Source: CAYGUK01 sp964352985
GTDB taxonomy: Bacteria > Pseudomonadota > Gammaproteobacteria > JAHCLG01
Length of the DNA: 48,883 nucleotides
Direction of reading: 5' to 3'
Assembly (NCBI GenBank): GCA_964352985.1
Contig: CAYGUK010000018.1
Span: 1 to 48,883 of the forward strand
In this document: positions 16,327 to 25,568 of the stretch, one piece after another
Position numbering within the stretch: the first letter of the stretch is position 1
How the letters are laid out: each line of letters opens with the position of its first letter
Program-made: the position numbers and the translations under genes
Notes under the pieces: model-generated
Told to the model about the DNA's origin: nothing
The model's input: only the letters and a program-made list of their open reading frames with translations
The model's database searches: none

Positions 16327-16477
16327 CACAGGACTTACGCAAAACTTCAGCTTTTGTCCGTGGTCTTCGTTATAATCTTCGTTCAAATGCTCATGTACCA
16401 ATCGTACACTGCGCTTTTCACTGCAGATTATGCCTCGACCACGAACAAAATCTTCGTTTTGCGTAAGTCCTGTTAAC
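16324..16477. mobile_element. 146-bp MITE with 18-bp perfect terminal inverted repeats
   Basis: The element spans 16328-16473. Its ends are acaggacttacgcaaaac and the exact complement, and the similarity continues imperfectly to about 40 bp per end (cttttgtccgtggtc against attttgttcgtggtc). Direct repeats taac flank it (16324-16327 and 16474-16477). It has no gene of its own. It sits between two convergent genes, with the left duplication containing the stop codon of the PP-loop gene. As RNA it would fold into a long hairpin and may act as a two-way terminator. Confidence 0.9.
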
Positions 16478-16479
16478 AT

Positions 16480-19167
16480 TTACTCATTAATTTCAACTGT
16501 GCCTGCCGCACCATCTAAAGTAACGGTTTGGCCATCTCGTAATTGTTTAATTAAATCGGTAATGCCCACAATAGTAGGAATACCCATTTCACGCGCAACA
16601 ATTGCAGAATGTGATAAAATACTACCACGTTCAATCAATAATCCTGAAATAGCAGGATAAAGTGGCACCCAACCCGGATCAGTGCGTTCCGCGACGAGGA
16701 TTTCACCATTGAGTTCAGCATCTTCAACAGGTGAGCGGATAATTTTAATTTTGCCCGTTATTTTGCCGGGACAACAGGGAATACCATATAATAATCCATC
16801 CTCATGTTTTACGATTTTGGTTTGTGTTTTAAATAAATTTTTATAATAAACTAAACCATAAGTTGCAAAGCGATCATTAGGCGGTGTTTGATCGTCAAGA
16901 TAAGTTGCAAATTCTTGACGACGAAGAGCAATCAAGGGCTTTAACTCTAGCGTAATAGCGGTGCCTTTTATAAAATCCCAAACTTCATCAATACTTAAAT
17001 AAAAAATATCATCACGTTTAGAAATAATATTTTTTACAGCAAAGTCATCACCAATCGCGCGTAACAATTCACGAAGAAGACCATATATCTTAGTGCGAGC
17101 AAAGCGCATGTTTTCACGATTTTTAACCCCAAATCGGGCGGCTTGGACTACTCGAGTAAAGATAAAGTTTTTGCAACGTTTAAATTTAAGTTTATTAATG
17201 GCCTCAAACGCTTTTTTCTCCGCGTTATTTCGAATTAGTTTTTCTCGTTTTGTAATTGCAGATAAATCAAGCAAACTGGGATTATCCGTATTTAAATAAT
17301 TTTTTATCATTTGTATTATAAATTGTGGTTTATCGCGAAGTGTTGATGATTCCAGTTTTAATTCATCAACACATCTAAACCCATATAAATGTAGATAACG
17401 TTTAAATTGAGTATTAAATGATTCAAATTGTTCATTATCTAAAATAGTCGGCAAGACTTGTTCTAATGGTTTATTTAAAATAATACTTTTTAAAGTGGGG
17501 TTAAGGTTCGCGTCATTCGCTAAAGTGATGAGCATTTTTGCGGGCAGGGTACTTTCAATATCACCTTCACCACTTAATAAATCGTTTTGCAATGACGCGT
17601 TGTCATCTTGACACCACTTGTGACATAATTTTTTTAATACACCATAAAAAATCATTACAAAAAAGTCATTAATAATCGGGGCCTTCCATTGCCACAATAA
17701 ATGCGTTTCCATCTGTTGATAAACTAACATTAATTCATGTGGTGATTGTTGGTGAAAGTCCATGTTTGACCAAATGTCATAATAATGATTAAAATTTTGA
17801 TTAAATTTATTCGCTTTTCGTTTTAAAAAAATAAAATTAAAAAGTGTTTTACTAAGGAGTTTAATGAGTTTAGGTGCTTCAATAAAATAGCGTCGCATGA
17901 CACTGACTTTTTCTGCTGAGTCATCGATGACAGCAGACTCTTTTACACCCATCATCGATTCCATAAAACCTTTATTAAATTGAAACCCAGGGAAAAGCTT
18001 AACTAATTTATACCAATTATTAATATTGTAATAAACGCGTCCTCGGATTAAACCCAACATGTTTGCAAAGGTTGCTTGATTTTGTTTGATCACTTTAGAA
18101 TGAATGCCCATGACTTCAGAAAAACATAAATACACAATGTGATAGGCATGTTTAATAAAACTAAATGTCATTGGCGTTGTCACACCAGAATAACTTTCGA
18201 TAATATTAGAATTATCCCACAATAAATAATGACCGGCAGCAGGGCCTAATTCCTCAATCGTGGTAATGGGTCTTGCTTGCAAAAAATAAATGTTATTATC
18301 TTCATCAATAGCAAATTCAATATCTTGTGGCATACGGTAATAGCATTCAATTTCTTTTGTGAATTGAGTCAGTTTAATAATTAAATCATCTTGAAGACAA
18401 GGCTTAGTTTGTAGTTCTTCTTGCACCTGTTCATCAATTAAGCCAAAAGATTTTTGACGATCCAATATAAATTGTTTTACTTTATGGGCAATCGTCGGTT
18501 CGATAGTAAACGTGTTTTTATTAATAATAAAATTATCGGCATCTAAACCTTGACTCACTAAGCCTTCACCGGCGCCATATAAAGCACTAATAAACACTTC
18601 GTTTACATTTAAGTTAGCGGGATTCACACTAAAAATAACACCGCTTGTTTTCGGCATGATCATTTTTTGAATCACCACCGCTATCGTGATGTTATCAAGT
18701 GAAATATTATTTTGTTGGCGATAACTTAAAGCGCGAGCATTAAAAAGTGACGCCCATACTTTTTTGATGGCAACAATAATATCGTCATGTTTTTGCATAA
18801 ATAAAAAACTATCATGTAATCCTGCGAATGAACAGGCTGCATTATCTTCATCAATTGCCGAAGATCGGACAGCCACATACTCATTTTCAGTTTTAATCTT
18901 GTTAATTGCCTGGGTAATTTGTTGTTGAATAGATTCAGGAAATGTAAAGTTTAAAATAGATTGTTGGATTGCTTCACCTTGGTTAGGTTGAATTGTTTTA
19001 GGTAGCGTTGTTGCCATTAACTCAGCAAATATTTTTGCATTGAGTGTAAACCATAAAGGTACTTTACAACCTGCAAGTTGTAAATGCGCTAAATTATAAG
19101 CTTTGCCACCGACTAATTGGATATTAAATCGCTCTGCATGATTGGCATTAATAATCACATCTGTCAT
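16480..19167 (-). CDS. PEP-utilising/rifampicin-phosphotransferase-like dikinase
   Basis: Members of this family use ATP to phosphorylate a catalytic His and pass the beta-phosphate to an acceptor. The 895 residues show an N-terminal ATP-binding domain (GGKAYNLAHL with Lys22, AVRSSAIDEDNAACSFAG with Arg101), a long helical middle domain (about 325-780), and a C-terminal swivelling domain with GSILSHSAIVAREMG (His853). The protein stops right after the His domain. That is the order and size of rifampicin phosphotransferase, not of PEP synthase, which has an added C-terminal barrel. The acceptor is unknown. The gene overlaps the UbiA-like gene by four bases, so a role in the same small-molecule pathway is more likely than gluconeogenesis or rifampicin resistance. 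Confidence 0.85.
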   Translation of the reverse strand: MTDVIINANHAERFNIQLVGGKAYNLAHLQLAGCKVPLWFTLNAKIFAELMATTLPKTIQPNQGEAIQQSILNFTFPESIQQQITQAINKIKTENEYVAVRSSAIDEDNAACSFAGLHDSFLFMQKHDDIIVAIKKVWASLFNARALSYRQQNNISLDNITIAVVIQKMIMPKTSGVIFSVNPANLNVNEVFISALYGAGEGLVSQGLDADNFIINKNTFTIEPTIAHKVKQFILDRQKSFGLIDEQVQEELQTKPCLQDDLIIKLTQFTKEIECYYRMPQDIEFAIDEDNNIYFLQARPITTIEELGPAAGHYLLWDNSNIIESYSGVTTPMTFSFIKHAYHIVYLCFSEVMGIHSKVIKQNQATFANMLGLIRGRVYYNINNWYKLVKLFPGFQFNKGFMESMMGVKESAVIDDSAEKVSVMRRYFIEAPKLIKLLSKTLFNFIFLKRKANKFNQNFNHYYDIWSNMDFHQQSPHELMLVYQQMETHLLWQWKAPIINDFFVMIFYGVLKKLCHKWCQDDNASLQNDLLSGEGDIESTLPAKMLITLANDANLNPTLKSIILNKPLEQVLPTILDNEQFESFNTQFKRYLHLYGFRCVDELKLESSTLRDKPQFIIQMIKNYLNTDNPSLLDLSAITKREKLIRNNAEKKAFEAINKLKFKRCKNFIFTRVVQAARFGVKNRENMRFARTKIYGLLRELLRAIGDDFAVKNIISKRDDIFYLSIDEVWDFIKGTAITLELKPLIALRRQEFATYLDDQTPPNDRFATYGLVYYKNLFKTQTKIVKHEDGLLYGIPCCPGKITGKIKIIRSPVEDAELNGEILVAERTDPGWVPLYPAISGLLIERGSILSHSAIVAREMGIPTIVGITDLIKQLRDGQTVTLDGAAGTVEINE

Positions 19168-20099
19168 AACCGAATTCCATAATGAACACTAATTGTTATC
19201 GCTAAAATAATATCAAATGCTATCATATAAATACCTGCATAGGTTTCCATACGTTTTGCGGTATTGGCATTGGTATGAAAACGATATTGAAAAAATCCCG
19301 TTAAACAAACACAAAATAAAGCAAGCAATAACCCATAAAACCACCAAGCTAATTGGAGCTGATAGCCAACCAATGCAACCAATGATGTATCAATGACTCT
19401 TAAAATTAATACCATATTTGCCGCACCAAAAGTGCCAAATATTTTAGTATAAGAATCGACGCCGTCAATTTCTTGTTCGGGTGCGCGAATTTTACGTGAA
19501 ACTTCCCAATTAAAACCCACAAAAAAACCAACAAAGGCATAGATAATAAATAAGTAGGGCGCTTGCCAAGGATATAACAACGTGGTGAATGAAAATACCA
19601 TGACTGACATTAATGGCATGATAATCATATGTGAAGTGGCATAAAGTAAAAAATGTTTTTTTAACCATTTCGCGATAAATAATTCTTTTAACATTAATAC
19701 TGAAAAAAATAAAACAACCAACCAGGCAATAAATGAAGCCATGCCTAAATATAAACTAAAAGCGAATTCGATAAGGAGTGCAATACCGCCTAATATTTTT
19801 AAATCGGTTAAGGTAATAATACCTCGCTGCAAAATTCTATCAGGATAATGTTGGCAATCTTCGACATAATCTTTATGCTCATCAAATACACGCAAATGAA
19901 AAAAAACACAAAATAAAATGAGCGCGCCTATAATAGAACGGCTGGAATAATGTACTTGCCCTGGATTATGTAATACTTGTGCTAAAAATTGATTAGAAGA
20001 ATAATAACTAATAATTAATAAACCATGGCCTAACAGGGGAAAACGTTGCTGCAAATAAGCCCACAATCGTTTAATAAAAATATCAGAGGAGGTGATCAT
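19164..20099 (-). CDS. UbiA-like membrane prenyltransferase
   Basis: UbiA enzymes move a prenyl chain from a diphosphate to an acceptor within the membrane, using two Asp-rich motifs. This 311-residue protein has eight or so hydrophobic segments, a first motif FHLRVFDEHKDYVEDCQHYP (DxxxD form) and a second acidic block, EQEIDGVDSYTKIFG. The first motif has FDEHKD rather than the NDxxD of ubiquinone enzymes, so it belongs to a divergent branch whose substrates are not known. It overlaps both neighbours by four bases, the middle gene of a tightly coupled three-gene operon. The donor could come from the mevalonate pathway implied by the nearby HMG-CoA reductase; this is inference. Confidence 0.85.
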   Translation of the reverse strand: MITSSDIFIKRLWAYLQQRFPLLGHGLLIISYYSSNQFLAQVLHNPGQVHYSSRSIIGALILFCVFFHLRVFDEHKDYVEDCQHYPDRILQRGIITLTDLKILGGIALLIEFAFSLYLGMASFIAWLVVLFFSVLMLKELFIAKWLKKHFLLYATSHMIIMPLMSVMVFSFTTLLYPWQAPYLFIIYAFVGFFVGFNWEVSRKIRAPEQEIDGVDSYTKIFGTFGAANMVLILRVIDTSLVALVGYQLQLAWWFYGLLLALFCVCLTGFFQYRFHTNANTAKRMETYAGIYMIAFDIILAITISVHYGIRL

Positions 20100-21709
20100 T
20101 TCAATACCTGTAATTTAAGTTTTTTATAATCTATTTTAGAATTATGTCGCGGATCCATCGGAAAAGGCTTAGAATAAAAAATAATATCATCGATAATTAA
20201 ATCATGTTGTTCAATTAATGTTGTAAATTTATCTTTTAAGACTGGGTCAAATTGATGTTGAACAATTAAAATAATTTCTTCTCCCAACTTATCACAGGTT
20301 TTTCCGATAGCAGCGAGTTGAATATTTTCCATTTTTAAAGCTTGTTCGATTTGTTGCGCATGATAAGCGATGTTATCACGCAAAATCGTCGAATGCATGC
20401 GGCCGACTAACCAAAAACGCTCTAACTCATCAAAGTAACCGGTATCACCCATGCGATGCCAAACGGTATCGCCATCGATTATTTTATTTTCTTTGACAGC
20501 GTCAGAATTGTGATAATAATCTCGACCAATATGATTACCACAAACAATGAGCTCACCGATTTGTCCTGTCGTTAATGTGATGTCTGACCAATTTAGTTCA
20601 GCCAAATCGATGGGATGTTTTTTAATTTTAATAATCTTTGCTTGGCATGAGGGAATAATTTTTCCCATGCAATAACCTGGGAAAGAATAAAGGGTGTGTT
20701 TAATATTTATTTTTTCATGTGCTGTAATATGCGCCACAGGTTCTGCCTCAGTTGAACCATACGCAATAATAATTTCACTTTCCGGAAAAACAGATTGCCA
20801 AAATTGTAATTGTTGGTTATTGACAGGCGCTCCACCTGTAATAATGCGTTTTAATACTAATTTATTTTGTGGTGTAGTTTGACAATAGTGACTAATACGA
20901 TCCCAAAATGGCGGTGATGCGGTACCGGTGGTGACTTGGTGTTTTATCATTTGTTGTATTATTAACGGCGCATTTAATTCAGCAACTTTTTTAAAATTGA
21001 TCTTAGGAATGACCGTGGTAATACCTGATGCTAAATTATTTAAGGCAAAAATCGGAAACATGGTGATATCAATATCTTGATTATCGAATGGAAAAGTGTG
21101 TTTTAATGCTAAATGTTGTTCTATTAAAAAACCATGCGTGCGATTTGCACCTTTCGGTAATCCACTCGACCCTGTGGTAAAGGTGATCAAAGCGGTATCA
21201 TTTTTTTCACTGGGATAGATAGAGGGATTTAGTTTTGATTGTTGTAATTTTGCTAATTTTATTTTTGCCGGTAAACCCAAAAAACTGTGTCCGGTGGTAA
21301 TTGCAATTTCAACTTGTCTTAAAGAAGAATTAAATAATCGCAAGAGATGACTTTTATTTTGACCAATAAAGGCTCTGGGTTTGGCAAAACTTGCAAACGC
21401 TGCCATTTGTTTGATGCTTACCCAAGGATCAACAAAAACAGCGATTGCACCTATTTTTAAAATGGCGAGCAAAATAATATAAAGTTTAATCGACATGCCT
21501 TGCATGACAATAACGCGATCACCTGCTTGTAAACCAAGTTGACTTAAACCTTCACTGACACGTTGAATATGAATCCATAAATCGAGATAACTGAGTGATT
21601 CGTTTTCGACAATCAAAGCAATTTTATCACCGCAATTTTCAGCGTGATCTTTTAATAACGTAACGACATTATCACTTTGAGTATCCATGACATTAATTTT
21701 ACAGATCAT
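20096..21709 (-). CDS. AMP-dependent acyl ligase, OleC-like
   Basis: This ANL-superfamily enzyme forms an acyl-adenylate or uses adenylation for a related activation. Its 537 residues include TFTTGSSGLPKGANRTH (P-loop), AYGSTEAEPVA (A5), and HRMGDTGYFDELERFWLVGR (A7/A8 region). The blocks FPIFALNNLASGITTVIP, IITGGAPV and GYCMGKIIPS resemble OleC, the beta-lactone synthetase of olefin biosynthesis, and its close fatty-acid ligase relatives more than ordinary acyl-CoA synthetases. No OleA, OleB or OleD gene is nearby, so true olefin synthesis is not supported. First gene of the operon with the UbiA-like and dikinase genes. The ATG at 21709 has a weak ribosome-binding site; Met8 is an alternative start. 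Confidence 0.87.
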   Translation of the reverse strand: MICKINVMDTQSDNVVTLLKDHAENCGDKIALIVENESLSYLDLWIHIQRVSEGLSQLGLQAGDRVIVMQGMSIKLYIILLAILKIGAIAVFVDPWVSIKQMAAFASFAKPRAFIGQNKSHLLRLFNSSLRQVEIAITTGHSFLGLPAKIKLAKLQQSKLNPSIYPSEKNDTALITFTTGSSGLPKGANRTHGFLIEQHLALKHTFPFDNQDIDITMFPIFALNNLASGITTVIPKINFKKVAELNAPLIIQQMIKHQVTTGTASPPFWDRISHYCQTTPQNKLVLKRIITGGAPVNNQQLQFWQSVFPESEIIIAYGSTEAEPVAHITAHEKINIKHTLYSFPGYCMGKIIPSCQAKIIKIKKHPIDLAELNWSDITLTTGQIGELIVCGNHIGRDYYHNSDAVKENKIIDGDTVWHRMGDTGYFDELERFWLVGRMHSTILRDNIAYHAQQIEQALKMENIQLAAIGKTCDKLGEEIILIVQHQFDPVLKDKFTTLIEQHDLIIDDIIFYSKPFPMDPRHNSKIDYKKLKLQVLK

Positions 21710-21803
21710 TCCATCAATAATGAACTATTATTTGAAAGCTGTATTTAAACATAGGGAAAATTTATCAATTTGTCTAAAGCGTTTAGGGATTGATCACAAG
21801 AAT

Positions 21804-22904
21804 TTATAAGGAATATTGATAAAGTTTATATTCACGCTTTAAATCCGCCTGCCCAGGATCAAGTCCTCGCGAAGGGTTATCATTTTTGATTAAACATAAA
21901 TTGGTACTTTGGTAATGTTTTTTTAAGGCATTTTGATAAGTATGATAGGTGAGTAAGCTTGCGATATGATGGCGTTTATGTTGTTCTAACACCGCAACAG
22001 ATTTCATATTGAATGTTTTTGTTTGGCGTTTTTTTAACAGAAATTTTAATTTAGCGAAAAGATGTTTTTTTCCATTCATGGCTTTTACGGCAGCGTAATG
22101 ATCTGGAAATGCAAATAAAAAACCCACGGGTTGTTGCTGTTTTTCGAGCGCAAAGTGAATCAATGATGGATCAATAATCGCTTTGGCATCTTGATATAAG
22201 GCGATAAAATCAGTTTCTTTTATCTCACTATAAAAAAAATTATCTTTAAATGCTTGGCAACTAATTTGATAAATAATTTTAAGTTCATTATTAAAGTCTT
22301 CAATGTTGAAGGATCGTGCTTGATAACCAAATTGCCGCGCTTTTTCCGCTTTTAGCTTTAACGCACTCATACTGTTTGCGATATCATTAACAAAAGCAGA
22401 ATAATATTTTTCTAATTCAGTGAAACCAAAATTTTCCCAATATTGAGCATAATAATTTGGATTGTAGGGTTCTAACAAAAAAGGTGGCGTATCAAAAGGA
22501 CCTGTATTAAATCGATAGCGATGCCAAGTGTCACCATCGATAGGGCCGATAACGTGTTTGATTTGTTGAGTCTTAAGCCATTGACAACCTGCGTGTAATA
22601 ATTGAGTTGCCCAATTTTTATTGGAGGCAACTTCAAAAAAGCCTAACATTCCATAAGGGGTATTCGTGTTATCTTTTTGTGAGGATATTCTTGCGACAAT
22701 TCTGCCGACAGCCTGGTTTTGATGATAGAGTAAAAAAAGTTGTTGTTTATTATAAAATTCTTGTCTGGCTAAACTGGCAAATACTTTTTTTGGATTCGAA
22801 GGTAAATAATATAAGTCATTGTGGTAAATAAAATTCGGGCAAGATAAAAAATCATCTATGGCTTCATCATTGAGATTGAGTGTAATTAAATTCGCTTCCA
22901 TCAA
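21804..22904 (-). CDS. GNAT-like N-acetyltransferase family protein
   Basis: This is a 366-residue protein of the long GNAT-like type found in many bacteria and often annotated only as N-acetyltransferase. The first half has QAVGRIVARIS, YGMLGFFEV and a conserved-looking block, GPIDGDTWHRYRFNTGPFD. The second half has VGFLFAFPDHY and a helix pattern (QHKRHHIASLLTYHTYQNALKK) consistent with an acetyl-CoA-binding fold. The substrate is unknown. It starts 15 bases after azlD and is likely in the azlCD operon. The three-gene OleC-like operon lies just downstream on the same strand with about 95 bp between, so read-through is possible. Confidence 0.72.
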   Translation of the reverse strand: MMEANLITLNLNDEAIDDFLSCPNFIYHNDLYYLPSNPKKVFASLARQEFYNKQQLFLLYHQNQAVGRIVARISSQKDNTNTPYGMLGFFEVASNKNWATQLLHAGCQWLKTQQIKHVIGPIDGDTWHRYRFNTGPFDTPPFLLEPYNPNYYAQYWENFGFTELEKYYSAFVNDIANSMSALKLKAEKARQFGYQARSFNIEDFNNELKIIYQISCQAFKDNFFYSEIKETDFIALYQDAKAIIDPSLIHFALEKQQQPVGFLFAFPDHYAAVKAMNGKKHLFAKLKFLLKKRQTKTFNMKSVAVLEQHKRHHIASLLTYHTYQNALKKHYQSTNLCLIKNDNPSRGLDPGQADLKREYKLYQYSL

Positions 22905-22919
22905 AGCAACAACACTGTT

Positions 22920-23243
22920 TTACGACATTGCCCAGTATATAATTGCATAAAATAAAATGCCAGTGATTAAACTGAGGATTAAATTTCGCTTGTACAAATG
23001 CACGGCAACCGTTAATAATCCGGCAATCAAATCGGGTATCCCATGCGGATTAAGTTTGTAATTGATATTGCGATAACAAAAAATGACAAGAATTATCATG
23101 ACAGCCGGAGGCATTCTTTGTGCTAAATATTTTACGAAAGGATGATCTTTGAAAATTTCGATTGAGTAAAAAGGAATAGCACGGGTGAGAAAAGTTACTA
23201 AACACATTAACCCAATGACTAATAAAATATACTCAACACGCAT
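22920..23243 (-). CDS. azlD: AzlD family branched-chain amino acid exporter small subunit
   Basis: AzlD is the small, four-helix partner of AzlC in an exporter of branched-chain amino acids such as leucine analogues. The protein has 107 residues with the typical LVIGLMCLVTFLTRAIPFY start, then LAQRMPPAVMIILVIFCYR and two further membrane segments. The gene overlaps azlC by 11 bases on the same strand. No AsnC/Lrp-type regulator is adjacent. Confidence 0.9.
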   Translation of the reverse strand: MRVEYILLVIGLMCLVTFLTRAIPFYSIEIFKDHPFVKYLAQRMPPAVMIILVIFCYRNINYKLNPHGIPDLIAGLLTVAVHLYKRNLILSLITGILFYAIIYWAMS

Positions 23244-23922
23244 GATGTTTATCCTTCATCATATAATCCAAGACAAAAACAAGACTCGATAAACCAATAG
23301 CAATCACTAAAAAATAACGACTTGGAAATAATAAAGCAATTGCCGAACAAATGAATGCAGTTAAAAATGGCGAAAGTGTTTTGACTTTTATGGCTTGTTC
23401 AATCGTCATAATAATAAATAAAGCGGGTAATGAAAAATATAAAAATTGTAAATTTTCATTAATCAAACTACCAATGATAGCGCCAATTAACGTACCGAAT
23501 ATCCAATAAAAATGTGAGAGAAAAATCACAGACAAGCCATAAGTATTATTAAAAGTACGAGAGGATGTGGTTAAAATTGCATAAGCTTCATCGGTTAAAC
23601 CAAATATCATATAATTTTTGACTAATCCATTTTTAGGGAATTTTCCGACAAAGGATACGCCGTAAAAAATGTGACGTAAATTCACCACCAATGTCGAAAT
23701 TAAAATCGTGAGTAGTGAGCCATGATCTCTGAGAATTGAAATCGCAATAAATTGAGCGGCACCGGCAAACACAAAGACACTCATCAATACACCGAGATAC
23801 CAATGAAAAATTAATTTTTCAAATAAAAAACCAAAGGCTATGCCTAAAGGAATATAGCCAAATGCAACGGGAAGGCTATCTGTGAAGCCATGTTTTATAG
23901 CGGAAGAAAGTATTTTTGACAT
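23233..23922 (-). CDS. azlC: AzlC family branched-chain amino acid exporter large subunit
   Basis: AzlC forms the inner-membrane permease that, with AzlD, exports branched-chain amino acids. The 229 residues include the family block FTDSLPVAFGYIPLGIAFG at the N-terminus, FAGAAQFIAI, and LVVNLRHIFYGVSFV, followed by FGLTDEAYAI. About six membrane segments are visible. It is first in an operon with azlD and the GNAT-like gene. The start ATG at 23922 is the only reasonable choice before the conserved block. Confidence 0.94.
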   Translation of the reverse strand: MSKILSSAIKHGFTDSLPVAFGYIPLGIAFGFLFEKLIFHWYLGVLMSVFVFAGAAQFIAISILRDHGSLLTILISTLVVNLRHIFYGVSFVGKFPKNGLVKNYMIFGLTDEAYAILTTSSRTFNNTYGLSVIFLSHFYWIFGTLIGAIIGSLINENLQFLYFSLPALFIIMTIEQAIKVKTLSPFLTAFICSAIALLFPSRYFLVIAIGLSSLVFVLDYMMKDKHHAC

Positions 23923-24159
23923 ATTAAATTAGTTACGTTGAATTTGATTATTAATGTTTTAACATCACTCAATATTATTTGATTAATGTTCTGGCAAAAC
24001 ATATGTTAATTCAATGTCAGCAATAAATCAAAATTTCGTAGTTGTTACTAATCATAATAATTGAATGGGGCTTTATTTTACAAAAATTAGAGGTGTTGAG
24101 GTTGGTTTAAAAATATTATCTTGCTTGTTTCTAAAATTGATAAAAAAAAGGAAGAGAAG

Positions 24160-24864
24160 ATGAATGGTTACATCAATAAATTTTATGATCAAAAGAACTC
24201 ACCTCAAATTATTTTAGGTCGCATTGTCCAAGAGGTGTTAGGTGAGTATGAACAAAAACACCAGGGAAACTCAATTAAAGCAAAATATAAAAGAGCAAGA
24301 CAACATGCTTCAAGACCAGGGCAAATTGCGTTTTTACGTTTAATAGAAAGGTGGGCCAATCGAGATGAGCACCATTTACCAACTGATAATCAGATTCAAG
24401 CTGTTAGACAAATTGATGTGCAGGACCAGGGTGATATAGTTTTAAATTATAATCAAAATCAACGATTAATAAAAGTATCGCATGATTTACACAGTCGAAT
24501 CGCGATTGCTTCAATCATTTATATCGTTGAAGCGATTGCCAGTGAAACCACAGATCTTGGACCTTTCGGTGTTTATGAAACCGGAAAAAATAGCACTTTA
24601 TTGCGCAATATCTTAGATAAATTGGGTTATCGTCAAGAAAAAACAACTGAAAGATATGAAGCATTTAAAGCAGATGTTAATAACAGAGTATTAGTGGAGT
24701 ATTTTAGAGATAATTGTTTATCTCCCCTTATGAAGTTTATTGGGAAATTGGAAGAGTTAGAACATACACTAGCTACTAACGAACATAAAGATTTAGCTAG
24801 TGAAGTTGGGTATAAATTAGGTGAACCTTTTGGTTTAAATAAAGTACGAGCTGAATGTAATTAA
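24160..24864 (+). CDS. Hypothetical protein
   Basis: A 234-residue soluble protein, largely helical and charged, with no family recognised. It begins MNGYINKFYDQKNSP. I chose the ATG at 24160 because a GGAAGAG ribosome-binding site lies just before it; an upstream in-frame TTG at 24121 would add a Lys-rich stretch. Features include a basic segment (KAKYKRARQHASRPGQ) and a hydrophobic middle (IAIASIIYIVEAIASE). There is no signal peptide. It is convergent with the next gene and shares a hairpin terminator with it. Confidence 0.6.
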   Translation: MNGYINKFYDQKNSPQIILGRIVQEVLGEYEQKHQGNSIKAKYKRARQHASRPGQIAFLRLIERWANRDEHHLPTDNQIQAVRQIDVQDQGDIVLNYNQNQRLIKVSHDLHSRIAIASIIYIVEAIASETTDLGPFGVYETGKNSTLLRNILDKLGYRQEKTTERYEAFKADVNNRVLVEYFRDNCLSPLMKFIGKLEELEHTLATNEHKDLASEVGYKLGEPFGLNKVRAECN

Positions 24865-24877
24865 AATAATAATTTAT

Positions 24878-24930
24878 GAAGTCAGGTAACATTATTTAAA
24901 ATAAATTACACTGACTTCAATTTTAATTTT
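24878..24930. terminator. Bidirectional hairpin terminator
   Basis: An eight-base perfect inverted repeat, gaagtcag (24878-24885) and ctgacttc (24911-24918), is followed on the plus strand by aattttaattttt. It separates two convergent genes whose stops lie on either side of it, and can end both. Confidence 0.68.
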
Positions 24931-25568
24931 TATGAACCCCGTGGGCAGCAGTGAGCATAACTTTCCTGAGTATAACTGGATGCTGATTTAAGTTTATCCC
25001 AAACAAATGCAGCGGCATCTAAACCTAAACGACCATAACCTTTTACTAAGGCTAAAGTTTCACGCATTAAAAAATGTGAAAAATCAATTTCATCATTTCC
25101 AATGTGTTGTTCTTCCAAAAAACCATAATGTTCAAATTTATCCATGAACCACTCATTAAGAGCAAAATGAGGTTCTTCGGTTGCTTTGAAAAATGAAGTT
25201 AAATATGATTCAGCCTTGTTTTTTGGGATAGGATCATTACCCGTGCCCGTAATAAAAAATCTATCATGCTGTCCCAACGCCGTAAAATGAGGTGGTTCGG
25301 GATAACATTGTAGTTGTGGCATTTTATCCTTCACAGAAGTAACTGAAGCATTTATTATATGAATTGCTCTGTCAGTATCTTGGGAGTTAGATTTATCTTG
25401 TTCTAACCATTCTTCAAGTGCAGCCTGAGCAGTATGATCAAAGAACTCTTCATCACCATCTAAATGATCTTGATGTTGTGGACTAACCACGTCAAAAGAG
25501 TCACTGTGTTCATCAACAGTTGAATCATCATAGACATCTAGAACGACTTGAACAACAGGAGTAGCCAT
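24930..25568 (-). CDS. Hypothetical acidic protein
   Basis: This is a 212-residue protein with no recognised domain. The N-terminal 70 residues are strongly acidic (VYDDSTVDEHSDSFDVVSP, HLDGDEEFFDH) and look disordered; the C-terminal 100 are more ordered (YLTSFFKATEEPHFALNEW, LALVKGYGRLGLDAAAF). It ends AHCCPRGS with paired Cys. No signal peptide or membrane segment. A stand-alone gene. Acidic, lineage-restricted proteins of this kind are often secreted effectors in Legionella-like bacteria, but no secretion signal can be shown here. Confidence 0.6.
   Translation of the reverse strand: MATPVVQVVLDVYDDSTVDEHSDSFDVVSPQHQDHLDGDEEFFDHTAQAALEEWLEQDKSNSQDTDRAIHIINASVTSVKDKMPQLQCYPEPPHFTALGQHDRFFITGTGNDPIPKNKAESYLTSFFKATEEPHFALNEWFMDKFEHYGFLEEQHIGNDEIDFSHFLMRETLALVKGYGRLGLDAAAFVWDKLKSASSYTQESYAHCCPRGS

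Noticed and set aside
16291..16479. Short minus-strand frame between the PP-loop gene and the dikinase
   Set aside because: It is created almost entirely by the MITE at 16328-16473 and has no ribosome-binding site or family.
16480..19167. Housekeeping phosphoenolpyruvate synthase
   Set aside because: The protein ends after the His domain and lacks the C-terminal PEP/pyruvate barrel, so it is not a normal PEP synthase.
20096..21709. A complete olefin (OleABCD) pathway
   Set aside because: Only the OleC-like member is present; no thiolase (OleA), hydrolase (OleB) or reductase (OleD) is nearby.
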